Positions 10,978 through 19,095 of a stretch of 64,000 nt of DNA are shown in pieces (the stretch's first letter is position 1; the number at the start of each line of letters is the position of its first letter). Position numbers and translations under genes: made by a program. The DNA lies in the NCBI GenBank assembly GCA_963682055.1, contig OY821751.1:3906001-3970000 (forward strand), given 5' to 3'. A model generated the notes under the pieces. The model did no database searches, was not told where the DNA came from, and was given only the letters and a program-made list of their open reading frames with translations. Source of the DNA: Primula veris. Its lineage: Eukaryota > Streptophyta > Magnoliopsida > Ericales > Primulaceae.

Positions 10978-12261
10978 ATGTCTTCCTCCTCTCCCAATCA
11001 ATCAAATTTCAACTATGAAGATGACAGCACTCTTAGAGACTTCATGAATCAATCCAAAACCAGTACAGGTTCTAAGGCCAAGGTAAGTGAGACTTCTTCT
11101 AAGAAACGCAGGTCTAAGAAATGTCCTCGTAGAAACCTACAAGATGATCCTATCTCTGTTAAATATGTTTATGATACTCTCTTCAATGAGGTTGATCCTA
11201 GATTCTGGAAAAGGATTATGTCTGATAGGTTCAGTTCCCTTGCTAATAGGGAGATTCATGCTGAAAGGCAATTAAATTTGGCTAGCCATAAGCACATTCA
11301 TGTGCATGTTGAGAAACTGTTAAGAGATGTTGGTTTAGAAAGAACTATAAGCTACCCTGACTCCTACTTTCCTGAACTAGTTAAGGAATTTTATGCCAAT
11401 TTAAGTGTTGGTGTCTTTGATGAGGGTGATTCAGCCTATGGCAGAGTATATCTGAGGGGTCTCACTTTAGATTTTACTCATGAATTGATCAATAAATTTC
11501 TAGGTTCTCCTAGTCCTTCTGAGAGTGGTGGTGAGTATGATATGCATGTTGTAGCTCTTGCCATTACAGAAAATAATAACAGATTTGATGGTACTTCCAT
11601 TAAGACTTCCTCACTTACCCTTAGTGCTGTTGTGCTACATAAGATTGCTAAGTTTAATTGGACTCCAACCAAACAACCCTCTAGAGTCAACAAGGATATG
11701 GCAGTCTTTCTCTATAAAATCATGTCAAAGATACCAATTAACTTTGGTAATCATGTGTTTAATCTCATCAAAGATTTCAGTGATGTTAAGGCACCTTCCA
11801 TTCTTCTACCCTTTCCTTGCTTGATCACTGAACTAATTCTGTCTCAAGGAGTACCCACTTCCTCCAAACATCCATTTCCAAACTCATTTGAAAAGCTTAC
11901 CAAGTGTCTTCCTGCCTTGTACATCTCTGCAAAGCTTCTGAAGGAAAGACATGTGAATGACATCACTAGTGAGAAAGGGAAAGAAAAGGAGACAACAAGT
12001 GCTCCTTCTAAGAAGAAAGGAGTTAGATGGTATCTTCTACAAAAAATGGCTACCAATCAAGAGAGAAGAGTTGAGCTAGATACTAATGATTATGAGATAA
12101 AGAAACTGCTGGAAAATCTCACAGAAAGTGAAGATGAATATGACAGTGACAGTGGCTACTCTCTCAGCAGTGAAGAAGAAGAAGAAGAAGAAGAAGAAGA
12201 GATTATCAGAGATCCACCTCTATCAGAAAGAGCTCCTCATTCCAGAAGGCCTCTTTACTAG
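10978..12261 (+). CDS. Intact 3' ORF of copia B, putative plant transposon protein-like
   Basis: A 427-residue protein in the env-like position of a SIRE-type element. The N-terminal 60 residues are polar and lysine/arginine-rich. Residues of about 60-300 resemble the plant-specific 'putative plant transposon protein' domain (PF20167-like): an EFYANL motif at about 139-144, RGLTLDF and INKFLG at about 160-178, then a helical part with INFGNHVFNLI. The C-terminal 60 residues are acidic, ending with a run of about ten glutamates. I see no signal peptide or membrane segment, unlike classical SIRE env-like proteins. The function is unknown. The start follows the GTTGCAAC cluster. The frame is open although gag-pol is broken. 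Copies at 106 and 26687 are pseudogenes. The family call comes from pattern recognition, not a search. Confidence 0.75.
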   Translation: MSSSSPNQSNFNYEDDSTLRDFMNQSKTSTGSKAKVSETSSKKRRSKKCPRRNLQDDPISVKYVYDTLFNEVDPRFWKRIMSDRFSSLANREIHAERQLNLASHKHIHVHVEKLLRDVGLERTISYPDSYFPELVKEFYANLSVGVFDEGDSAYGRVYLRGLTLDFTHELINKFLGSPSPSESGGEYDMHVVALAITENNNRFDGTSIKTSSLTLSAVVLHKIAKFNWTPTKQPSRVNKDMAVFLYKIMSKIPINFGNHVFNLIKDFSDVKAPSILLPFPCLITELILSQGVPTSSKHPFPNSFEKLTKCLPALYISAKLLKERHVNDITSEKGKEKETTSAPSKKKGVRWYLLQKMATNQERRVELDTNDYEIKKLLENLTESEDEYDSDSGYSLSSEEEEEEEEEEIIRDPPLSERAPHSRRPLY

Positions 12262-12280
12262 TTTGTCTGGGTTCTGCCAA

Positions 12281-12646
12281 ATAGGGAGAGAATGAAGTTT
12301 ATGGGTGTTTATGTTTATGCTTTTATTTTCTATTTTCAAATTCTGTCTGCAAATTCTGTGTTAAGTCTATGTTGTGCCAGTATTTTTGGCCTTATGTTTT
12401 CTAAAATTTATTTCTGAATTCTGTTTGTTTTGGAATTTGAATATGTTCTGAAACTCTGGTGAATGGATATCTATTTATGCTTAAATGATGCCTGCTATTC
12501 TAACTTGCAGGGGGAGCTTAAATAATTAACACAAAAGCACTGATAAATTATATGCAGTAAGAGACTGTGTTTGCTAACAAATTTGCAGGTGGAATGCTTA
12601 TTAATAAACTTAGATTATTTGTCAAAACCAATGACAAAGGAGGAGA
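12281..12646 (+). other. Three polypurine tracts before the 3' LTR of copia B
   Basis: Purine runs lie at 12281-12292 (ATAGGGAGAGAA), about 12509-12516 (AGGGGGAG) and 12636-12646 (AAAGGAGGAGA). The last ends one base before the 3' LTR and is the likely plus-strand primer. Multiple tracts between the last ORF and the LTR are a known trait of Sireviruses. In copia A the matching tracts are at about 1420, 1630 and 1760. Confidence 0.6.
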
Positions 12647-12647
12647 T

Positions 12648-13727
12648 TGTTAGGACCAGATTTCTGGCCCATATACTATTTGTTGTCTATTGATTTGAAC
12701 TAAATAATCCTAGTTGAATGGTTAGAACTGAGACAGTTTTTTTTGGTTTCAAGTAAGGTTGCAACCTCAGTTGGAACCACAGTTCCAACCTGCAGTTCTG
12801 TATTTCTGCATTACTATTCTTTAATGATGTTTATATGTTTTAAAGTATGCATGATATATTCTCATATGTTCTTAAAGAGTTAATTCATGTATATTGAGAA
12901 TATTAAAGTGATAAGAAAAGATGTTGCCTAAAGGATATAAGGAGATTAGTTTATAAAGATATGTTTCCTTTAAATAGGAAATCTAGATCTCTATTCTCAT
13001 GCAAGTCTTTATCACTTAATTCAATCTTTGTTTTCTATCAAAATCAGTATGATCTTTTTAAGATTGAATGAAATATGGAGTTAATGTTTCTATATATATT
13101 CAGAAAGATTTTATCTCTAAAACATACTATTTTATATGACTAACTCCTATTTCCAAGCTAGTTATTAACAGGTATTAACTTATGATGATTGAGGTCAATC
13201 CTACGCTGAAGTATCTCGTGCAATATGGAAAGATTGAAGTCAATCAAAAAGAGTCAAAAGGAATCATCAAGATCTTGAAGAAAGAAGATTGTTTTTACTC
13301 CTTTAAATAGTTGATAACTATGCTTGTAAAACGTGTGTGTTCTAAATTATAAAGAATTCATTCTTTAGAGAATACACAGTGAGCTTTTAAAAGAAAACAA
13401 TGGTGGGATGCCATTGATATTTTGAGTGATAGTTATAAGGTCAGAGCAATATAGAGATAGGCCGAAAAACCTAGAGGGAGTCTGAGAGTTTTTCATTAAG
13501 ACTTGAATCCTATATTGTAAGCTTTTATAATATCATAATTTGGGTGAGTGCCCTGGAGATGTAGCCTAGTTGGGTGAACTCCGTTGTTAAATGTGCCTGT
13601 GATTTAATTCAAGTACATTTAACTTTACAAGTTTTGTCCATCATTATACTTAGGTTCCAACCTCAGTTGCAACTGCACTTGGAACCTAACTGCATAACAG
13701 GAACTAGAACAGCGGATAGGAATTTCA
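12648..13727 (+). repeat. 3' LTR of copia B
   Basis: 1080 bp, TGTTAGGACC to GGAATTTCA, followed by the TATAT target duplication. Near its start are the palindrome GGTTGCAACC and a GTTGGAAC/GTTCCAAC inverted pair. Near its end (13652-13687) is a nested palindrome: outer arms AGGTTCCAA and TTGGAACCT around the perfect 12-bp palindrome CAGTTGCAACTG. Confidence 0.9.
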
Positions 13728-13777
13728 TATATGTTGTTGATATTTGAAGAAAAAATAAGTAATTTAACCTCGGGTTT

Positions 13778-14738
13778 TGAAAAAACATATGCCCGAAGTT
13801 CTGAGTGCAGTTACGCGTTTTCAGTAGCAACTACAGTTGTAACCACAATAGCAACTGACGAATATAATGAAGTCAATAAAAAAACATTGAACACGAGATG
13901 TTTTTAAATGGAGTTCGACATGATCAGCTTGTGTACATCTCCAGAGCCCTCACTCAGTATTAATTGATATTGAAAGGAACAATTTAAGACTCGAGACTTA
14001 CAATAACATGACTCACTCACGTATATGCCTATCTTACCATCTCTAACTCACAACTATCAATTTCTAATGGCATCCCGCCACGATATTTTTAAGTTTGTTT
14101 CACTCTCATGTACAACGGGTGTTGTTGATCTATAATATCAGTATGTCTACATTGTATTCAACACACGAAATACTAAAGGCTAATAGACTTTATATATAGC
14201 CTTTACAAAAGATCCTAACTTGATCATTAAGGAAAATATTTCCTTTATCTTCTTTCCTTGACCGACTTGGAGATCTTCAAATATATATCTTCTAGTTAAT
14301 TATACTTTGTCTTCTAACAAATCAGATCTTATTTAATTCGAAATTATACAGATCTTTAATTTAATTGTCTTCAAGATATCTCCAAACAAACTTTCCTTCT
14401 TCGATGTTTTCTTACTTGATAAGGAGTCTTTCTTTAAGTCTTCTATTAGAATAAGAAAAGATCTTCTATATATTCTTTCTATCATTCAGAGATGGCTTCA
14501 AATCATCTAAACTTGTTCAATACGTTTTGATTCTTCTAGAATGTATTTGACCGAATATTACAGAATCTGTCCAGCATAGTCAGTTGCAACTGAGATTACA
14601 ACTGAATGCATAACTTGAACTTAATCGTTATACAATACATGTCTGTATATTGAGAGTTTATTATGAATATATAAAACTATATTTTCCAATATGATGACAA
14701 ACAATATGTCACTAGAATATCGGATATAGAACCTAAGA
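13778..14738 (-). repeat. Solo copia LTR, minus strand, block copy 1
   Basis: 961 bp, starting TGAAAAAACATATG and ending in the reverse complement of a TGTTAGGTTC-like start whose outer base has mutated. It is flanked by GGTTT at 13773-13777 and 14739-14743. The R-U5 sequence resembles the SIRE-type LTRs elsewhere (reverse-strand GAGTGAGGGCTCTGGAGATG; compare GGGTGAGTGCCCCGGAGACG). No internal element sequence is attached. Confidence 0.85.
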
Positions 14739-14755
14739 GGTTTGAAAAAGGGTGC

Positions 14756-14968
14756 TTGACTAGGATGAGAAAAGGTATGGATATGATCAAATGTACGAAT
14801 CTTAAGTGCCATTGTACTGAGACTCATCGGTGGATGACGGGTTTGGGTTTGAAGACTGGTGTTTTCGCTCGGCTTTGTTTCAAATGCGGTTCTGCTTATG
14901 AATCTAAAAATATTGCAAGAGGTTTCATAAGGAAGAAACCGGTTGGAGGACTTGGAGAATATGTGTAA
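14756..14968 (+). pseudogene. VAL/HSI2-like zinc-finger exon fragment, plus arm, copy 1
   Basis: The frame encodes CTNLKCHCTETHRW, then LKTGVFARLCFKCGSAYES. This matches the N-terminal cysteine-rich domain of plant VAL/HSI2 B3 repressors, which reads C-x-N-x-x-C ... W..GW.L..G....LC..CGSAYE. In the third block the frame stays open through KYCKRFHKEETG, also typical of that domain; here a small deletion shifts the frame after CGSAYES. It is the left arm of an inverted duplication with 14975-15226. The assignment is by recognition, not search. Confidence 0.6.
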
Positions 14969-14974
14969 ATCCTG

Positions 14975-15226
14975 TTAACTGTGGATGTTGAACAGACTTT
15001 TCACATATTCTCCAATTCCTCCAAACAGTTTCTTCCTTATGAAATCTCTCGCAATATTGAGAGCTTTTTCATAAGCAGAACCGCATTTAAAACAAAGTTG
15101 AGCGAAAGAACCCGTCTTAAAACCCCAACCAGTCATCCACCCATGAGTCTCTCTACTATGACACTTAAATTTCATACACACTATCATATCCATACCATTA
15201 TTCGTCCTAGTCAACTCATCGTACAA
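14975..15226 (-). pseudogene. VAL/HSI2-like zinc-finger exon fragment, minus arm, copy 1
   Basis: This is the inverted partner of 14756-14968, open for 83 codons. It keeps the Trp and Gly pattern (HGWMTGWGFKTGSFAQLC) and FKCGSAYEK, but the second half diverges (IARDFIRKK). The two arms are separated by only a few tens of bases here. Outside them the inverted symmetry continues: the right flank, 15235-15325, mirrors the left flank, 5900-5937 plus 13733-13777. Confidence 0.6.
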
Positions 15227-15435
15227 GCAGACGGTTTAAGACCCGAGGTTAAGCTACTATATTTTTTCTTCAAATATTTAACATATAGCTACAATATGCT
15301 AGGTCATAAAAGTTTTCCTTTTTACTAACTTGTGATGAGACTGTGATAGACTAATATATAGAAAAAGTTTACTACTCATAAGTTTAACTTTATTACACTT
15401 TGATTTGAAAACTATAAGAAATGTATATTAGAAGT

Positions 15436-15750
15436 TTATTTGCTTGCAACTTTTAAGTAAAACATTGTTGGCTTGTATAAAAATATATATATAACACTAG
15501 TTAAGCTCCTAAAAAGTTGAGCTTCTTTTGTTTTGTTGACTATGAGAGCCGGAAGTTTTAAGAGCAATGTTTTTAAAGACATTTCCACAATCTCAGTCCA
15601 GCTTCTTAGCTTAAGAACTCCAACTAGAACTACAATAAAATGAACAATTTTTAAAATTGTTTGTAAAATGACATTTTCTTGTAGCAGTGATAGGTCCCAA
15701 GTTACAGACATAACTAAAGAGTTACAAGAATAGAAAATCATCAATGACAA
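15436..15750 (-). pseudogene. Unidentified hydrophobic ORF fragment, minus strand, copy 1
   Basis: 104 codons with one likely membrane segment (ILKIVHFIVVLVGVLKL). It is conserved at 60068-60382 and broken in copy 2 (about 46757-47080). I do not recognise it. It may be a later exon of the fragment at 15779-15931, but no splice pair fits in phase. Confidence 0.3.
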
Positions 15751-15778
15751 GCACAGAGTAGAGACATGCCATCTTTCT

Positions 15779-15931
15779 CTATACTTGTAATTTTTTGCTA
15801 GTCTTGTTCTTTATATTAGCATTTATAGTTTCTTGAATCAAGTCTTTTTCTTCTAATACAGAACCAATATCACACCTTCTGCTCCCACTTTTTATTTCTG
15901 GAGAGACTTTTTCTAATTCCCTTGAAGACAT
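15779..15931 (-). pseudogene. Unidentified 50-codon N-terminal fragment, minus strand, copy 1
   Basis: Starts MSSSELEKVSPEIKSRSRR, charged and soluble in character. It is conserved at 60411-60563. In copy 2 (47125-47277) the ATG has become GTG. It lies head to head with the CIPK fragment, the two start codons being about 80 bp apart. The family is unknown. Confidence 0.35.
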
Positions 15932-16011
15932 TTACCCCAAGAGGTAAAAATCATTAGCTTCCTCGTCGAGAAACTAGAAGCCTAAGTCACCTACAAAAGT
16001 ATTGGCCCAAA

Positions 16012-16817
16012 ATGGATTCGGACCAAAAAGTACTTATGAATAAGTACGACGTTGATCATTGTTAGGTCCTAAATTTGAGATTCTAGTGACATATGATTTG
16101 TCATCATATTGGTAATAATAGTTTGAGATATTCATAATAAACTCTCAGTATACACACAACTATTGTGTAACATTTCTGTCAAGATATGATCAAGTACATG
16201 TGTAAGTTGCAACTTCAGTTACAATTTAAACTGGCGGACAGAAACTTGGAGCTCAAGATTCGGTCAAAGGATATTCTAGAAGGTTCAAAACGTGTGAAAA
16301 AGAATTTCAGAAGATTTGAAGCAATCTCAGAAGATCAGAATGAAGATATTGAAAATGTTTTCTTGTGGGAATAAAAGACTTGAAGGTTCAGGAAAGAAGA
16401 CTCCTAATCTAAGAAATAAAGAGAGAGAAAAAGGAAATAATTCATATTTGATTGTGATTAGGATTCTTTTGTAAGGCTATAAATAAATCACTGATACAAA
16501 ACGTCTCGTGTTATTTACTATTCTGTCTTAACTATTTAGTTGTAACTGATACAAAACTCAGTTGTAACTGAAACGCATAACTGCACTCGGAACATTAGGC
16601 AAACATTTTTTTCAATCATAAATTAGGCGAAGGCAACTTTGGTAAAGCTTACCATGGGAGGGACCATAAATCGGGTCAAAATGTATCTATTAAAGTAATT
16701 GACAAACATTGGGTTCTAAAGGCCAAGTAAATGGAACAGACCAAACGAGAAATTACCGTTATGGGTGTAGTAAAACACCCAAACGTGGTTCAACTCTACG
16801 AGGTCATAGTAAATCAC
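16012..16817 (+). pseudogene. CIPK/SnRK3-type kinase first-exon fragment, copy 1
   Basis: The frame begins MDSDQKVLMNKYDVDH, is interrupted by a solo LTR at 16060-16614, and resumes at 16620 with KLGEGNFGKAYHGRD. It then reads SIKVIDKHWVL, a stop at about 16728-16730, and MEQTKREI...VKHPNVVQLYEV to 16817. These are the glycine-rich loop, the ATP-binding Lys (in the usual AIK motif, here SIK) and the helix-C region of CBL-interacting protein kinases. The Val of GxV has become Ala. The exon stops where the N-lobe ends, with no activation loop or NAF domain. The decay and the inserted LTR make it a fossil. Confidence 0.8.
16060..16614 (+). repeat. Solo copia LTR inside the CIPK exon, copy 1 (internally deleted)
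   Basis: Starts TGTTAGGTCC and ends TTTTTTTCA, flanked by the target duplication ATCAT (before 16060, and 16615-16619). It is 555 bp against 822-823 bp in the other two blocks. The deletion joint at about 16487-16501 contains CTGATACAAAAC, a copy of a stretch found about 55 bp downstream. Confidence 0.85.
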
Positions 16818-17500
16818 TTTTTTTATCATGTCAGGAAAATAATTTTTTATGTCTTTACAGAGAAAAATAGCATTTAGCCCTAGAAAATATAGTTTTATAA
16901 GTTCCAACAATGTTGTCCCTAGAGATCTATAAAACTGCACCATTGCTCTAAGTAGTACAAATTCAGTTTACTCGTAAATATGGACCCTAGTCTTCCCAAC
17001 GTAGTTTGTTTGGTGTAATATCCCTCATTTCCTCGATTTTTCCCACGATTGCTGAACCATTATCCGATATTTAAGCTTTGCTCTATTTTGGTTATTTCTG
17101 CACTTTTTATACCAACATATCTAAATGTAAAATGATTTAACTTAGTATTCAGTATTCCAGTTCTCATCAGTCAACTGAACAAATAAGTGAACACTACAAG
17201 AAGGCACTGATCTGTTGTTAAATACTGATAAAATACCTATAAAATTCCGATTCACTTGCGTGAAGAAAAAGTTCTGATTATAAAGTTCTGATCTTGCATA
17301 TATTAAAAATCTATGTAAAACTAGCTATAAAACAAATGGAAAGTGAACAAAACTCATGGTGTAAACACAGAGAACTAACATGTTTGGCATGGCTTTATTA
17401 TTAAAAAGAGAACATTTTAATACAAATTCTGTCCATAGATCTTTCTCCTACAGTTAACTATTTGTGAATTCTTAGGCAATTTTGACAGGAAAGTGCTAAG
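16818..17500. other. Unassigned sequence after the CIPK exon, copy 1
   Basis: AT-rich sequence conserved in the other two blocks (48431-49120 and 61719-62400). I find no coding frame of note, RNA gene or mobile element end. It could be intron or 3' flank carried along with the CIPK fragment. Confidence 0.3.
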
Positions 17501-17501
17501 G

Positions 17502-17600
17502 GGTACTTTTTTTTTTTTAGATGAAAGCTAAGGAGTGCCGGTAAGCGAAAGGTCGCGAGATCGATCCTCGCAGGGGGCTTTTATTTAATCCATTCTAATT
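17502..17600 (+). repeat. SINE-like tract with a Pol III B-box match, copy 1
   Basis: After a T-run and TAGATG, the sequence has GGTAAGCG and GGTCGCGA, then GATCGATCC (17559-17567), which fits the B-box consensus GWTCRANNC, followed by CCTCGCAGGGGGC. This resembles the 3' half of a tRNA-derived SINE head. The A box is not clear and there is no obvious tail, so it may be a truncated copy. It recurs at about 49122 and 62402. Confidence 0.35.
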
Positions 17601-17637
17601 TTTTTGCCAAAAAAAGAAAAGAAAAGCTAAGGGGTAC

Positions 17638-17751
17638 CTTGTAGCAGGTTTTCTGGTATTCACTTATTCGTTGATGACAACACGTATATTGCCTTACGAT
17701 TTCTCTTGCCGCATCTTCCCCGTCTTCATTGTCTACCTCTTCTTCCAACAT
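17638..17751 (-). pseudogene. First exon of an unidentified gene, minus strand, copy 1
   Basis: The likely start is the ATG at 17751 (MLEEEVDNEDGEDAAREI), although a longer frame reaches 17817. It ends at AAG followed by GT, a plausible splice donor at 17637-17636. A TATA box lies upstream at 17826-17833. I do not recognise the protein. The exon is conserved at 49254-49367 and, with a one-base insertion, at 62535-62649. Confidence 0.4.
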
Positions 17752-17825
17752 TATATCTTTAACTAGAAAGTTTACAATAAATAGATAGTTGAAAGGCTGT
17801 GAAGATAAAAATGGCAATGGGACTC

Positions 17826-17833
17826 CTTATATA
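17826..17833 (-). promoter_or_regulatory. TATA box for the minus-strand first exon, copy 1
   Basis: Reverse strand TATATAAG, about 75 bp upstream of the likely ATG at 17751. It is the same in copies 2 (49442-49449) and 3 (62724-62731). Confidence 0.45.
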
Positions 17834-17895
17834 GATGTTATTCATCAAGTCTAGGGTTAGAAAGAGATCAAACAATTCATTTCCATGTGGCAGGG

Positions 17896-18043
17896 GCGAA
17901 GCGTTACTACCAATGTTTTCATTTTTGGGTCGGCGAAGCGTTAATACCAATGTTTTCAATTTTGGGTTGGCGAAGCGTTACTACTAATGTTTTCATTTTT
18001 GGGTTGGCGAAGCGTTAATACCAATGTTTTCAATTTTAGGTCG
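17896..18043. repeat. 37-bp minisatellite, four copies (block copy 1)
   Basis: Exactly four 37-bp repeats starting GCGAAGCGTTA. They alternate between two variants (TTACTACY..CATTTTTGGG and TTAATACC..CAATTTT), so the true period is a 74-bp dimer present twice. Confidence 0.85.
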
Positions 18044-18540
18044 GCGTAATTAAAAAACGGAAAATTAATGGGCCTCTTGATGTCTTTCCGAAACTAGTGT
18101 TTATAAAGACCGTCCCGGCCTACCCATGTTATCAGATTAGGACCGGTTCTTGAATCGGCCTAGTATTGTGGGTTGCACTTCCTAATCAATATACCTGTTG
18201 TGAAATCTAATCTCATTTTACAACTTTACCTTAAGTGTTATGGATTTCCTCGCTGTTAAGTATTAACATGGGTTCAAATTCTTTAATTAGTGTTAAAAAC
18301 TTGAAAGATATAATTAAAAAAAGCTTGATCTTGCGTTGATACTAAGTGTGTCCAGTTTTAGTACAAGTGAACCATTTTGAATAAGGCCAGGTATCTATAG
18401 AAAGTAATGAGATAATAATATAGCCTACATTAGTGAGGAGAAGTAAAATCCCCCATAGGGAAAAAGGAAGCAGTAATGGGATAATAATATAGCCTACAAG
18501 AAAGTTGTGCTGACACGTCTAGGAATAAATAAATAAAAAT

Positions 18541-19095
18541 GTATAATATCATAGTGGTTGCAAATACAATTTTATATGAACTTTAGGAGTTCATATGCAA
18601 AATAAGTAATTGAAATATTTTGCATCCGATAGTTTTTTATGGGTAAAAATTGTAAAATTCATAGCGGTATTTGTTGTCATTCACTAATCGTATTCTAAAA
18701 TTTGGAACTTTTATTTCAAATATATGAACTTGACTATTTAATACAATATAAGCTTGGATTTTTCGTTTTTAATACTCTCAATTATGTGATTCTATTTTAA
18801 AAACTCCAAATATTTGGTTATACTCCGTCCCGGACGCGGATATGGTCTAAGCAAAACTGCTTACATGCATTATAACTACAACCAAAATTGCTTACATGCC
18901 TGACCCTACACTTGCTGGTTACATGTATCCGATTTACATGTCCGGGTTTGTTTTAATTCGGAACGATGAATCCAAAAACAATATGTTTGATACGGTTTAC
19001 TAAAGACTAAATTTTCTTAAATACAATCAAAACTTTTTAAGCAATGTGCTTAAATCCTTGCAATACTACTAAGGAGTATTTGCATCGTAACTATT
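18541..19095. other. Locus sequence between unit 1 and the gypsy insertion
   Basis: No gene seen. A hairpin lies at 18574-18596 (ATATGAACT, loop TTAGG, AGTTCATAT). Positions 18944-19092 repeat the start of the locus segment at 4791, so 18944 looks like the start of the next tandem unit, which the gypsy LTR then interrupts at 19096. Confidence 0.6.

Larger units (their letters stand above)
5938..13727 (+). mobile_element. SIRE-type Ty1/copia element B, RT/RNase H deleted
   Basis: A 7.8-kb element with both LTRs (5938-7037 and 12648-13727), an initiator-Met PBS, purine tracts and a 5-bp target duplication TATAT (5933-5937 and 13728-13732). The paralogous locus at 44963-44967 has a single TATAT, which is a true empty site. 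Order: gag, protease, integrase, then a jump to the spacer before the 3' ORF. No reverse transcriptase or RNase H remains, so the copy is non-autonomous. The gag-pol frame has three nonsense codons and one frameshift, while the 3' ORF is open for 427 codons. Confidence 0.9.
13733..18540. repeat. Composite gene-fragment block, copy 1
   Basis: This block recurs at 44968-50155 and 58392-63330 with high identity. In order it holds a minus-strand solo LTR, a VAL-like inverted duplication, two unidentified minus-strand fragments, a CIPK exon containing a plus-strand solo LTR, unassigned sequence, a SINE-like tract, a promoter with first exon on the minus strand, and a 37-bp minisatellite. About 267 bp of the plus-strand solo LTR are missing only in this copy. 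Confidence 0.9.

Noticed and set aside
14621..14827. Minus-strand frame of 68 codons (also 59250-59456)
   Set aside because: It is the antisense of the VAL-like arm joined to the solo LTR end.
16186..16374. 62-codon frames MIKYMCKLQLQ... at 16186, 47532 and 60818
   Set aside because: They lie wholly inside solo LTRs.
17540..17580. tRNA gene
   Set aside because: Only a B-box-like stretch is present; no cloverleaf or A box can be drawn.
18820..18840. Stowaway-like MITE end (ACTCCGTCCC)
   Set aside because: Only a short match, with no second inverted end or TA duplication found nearby.
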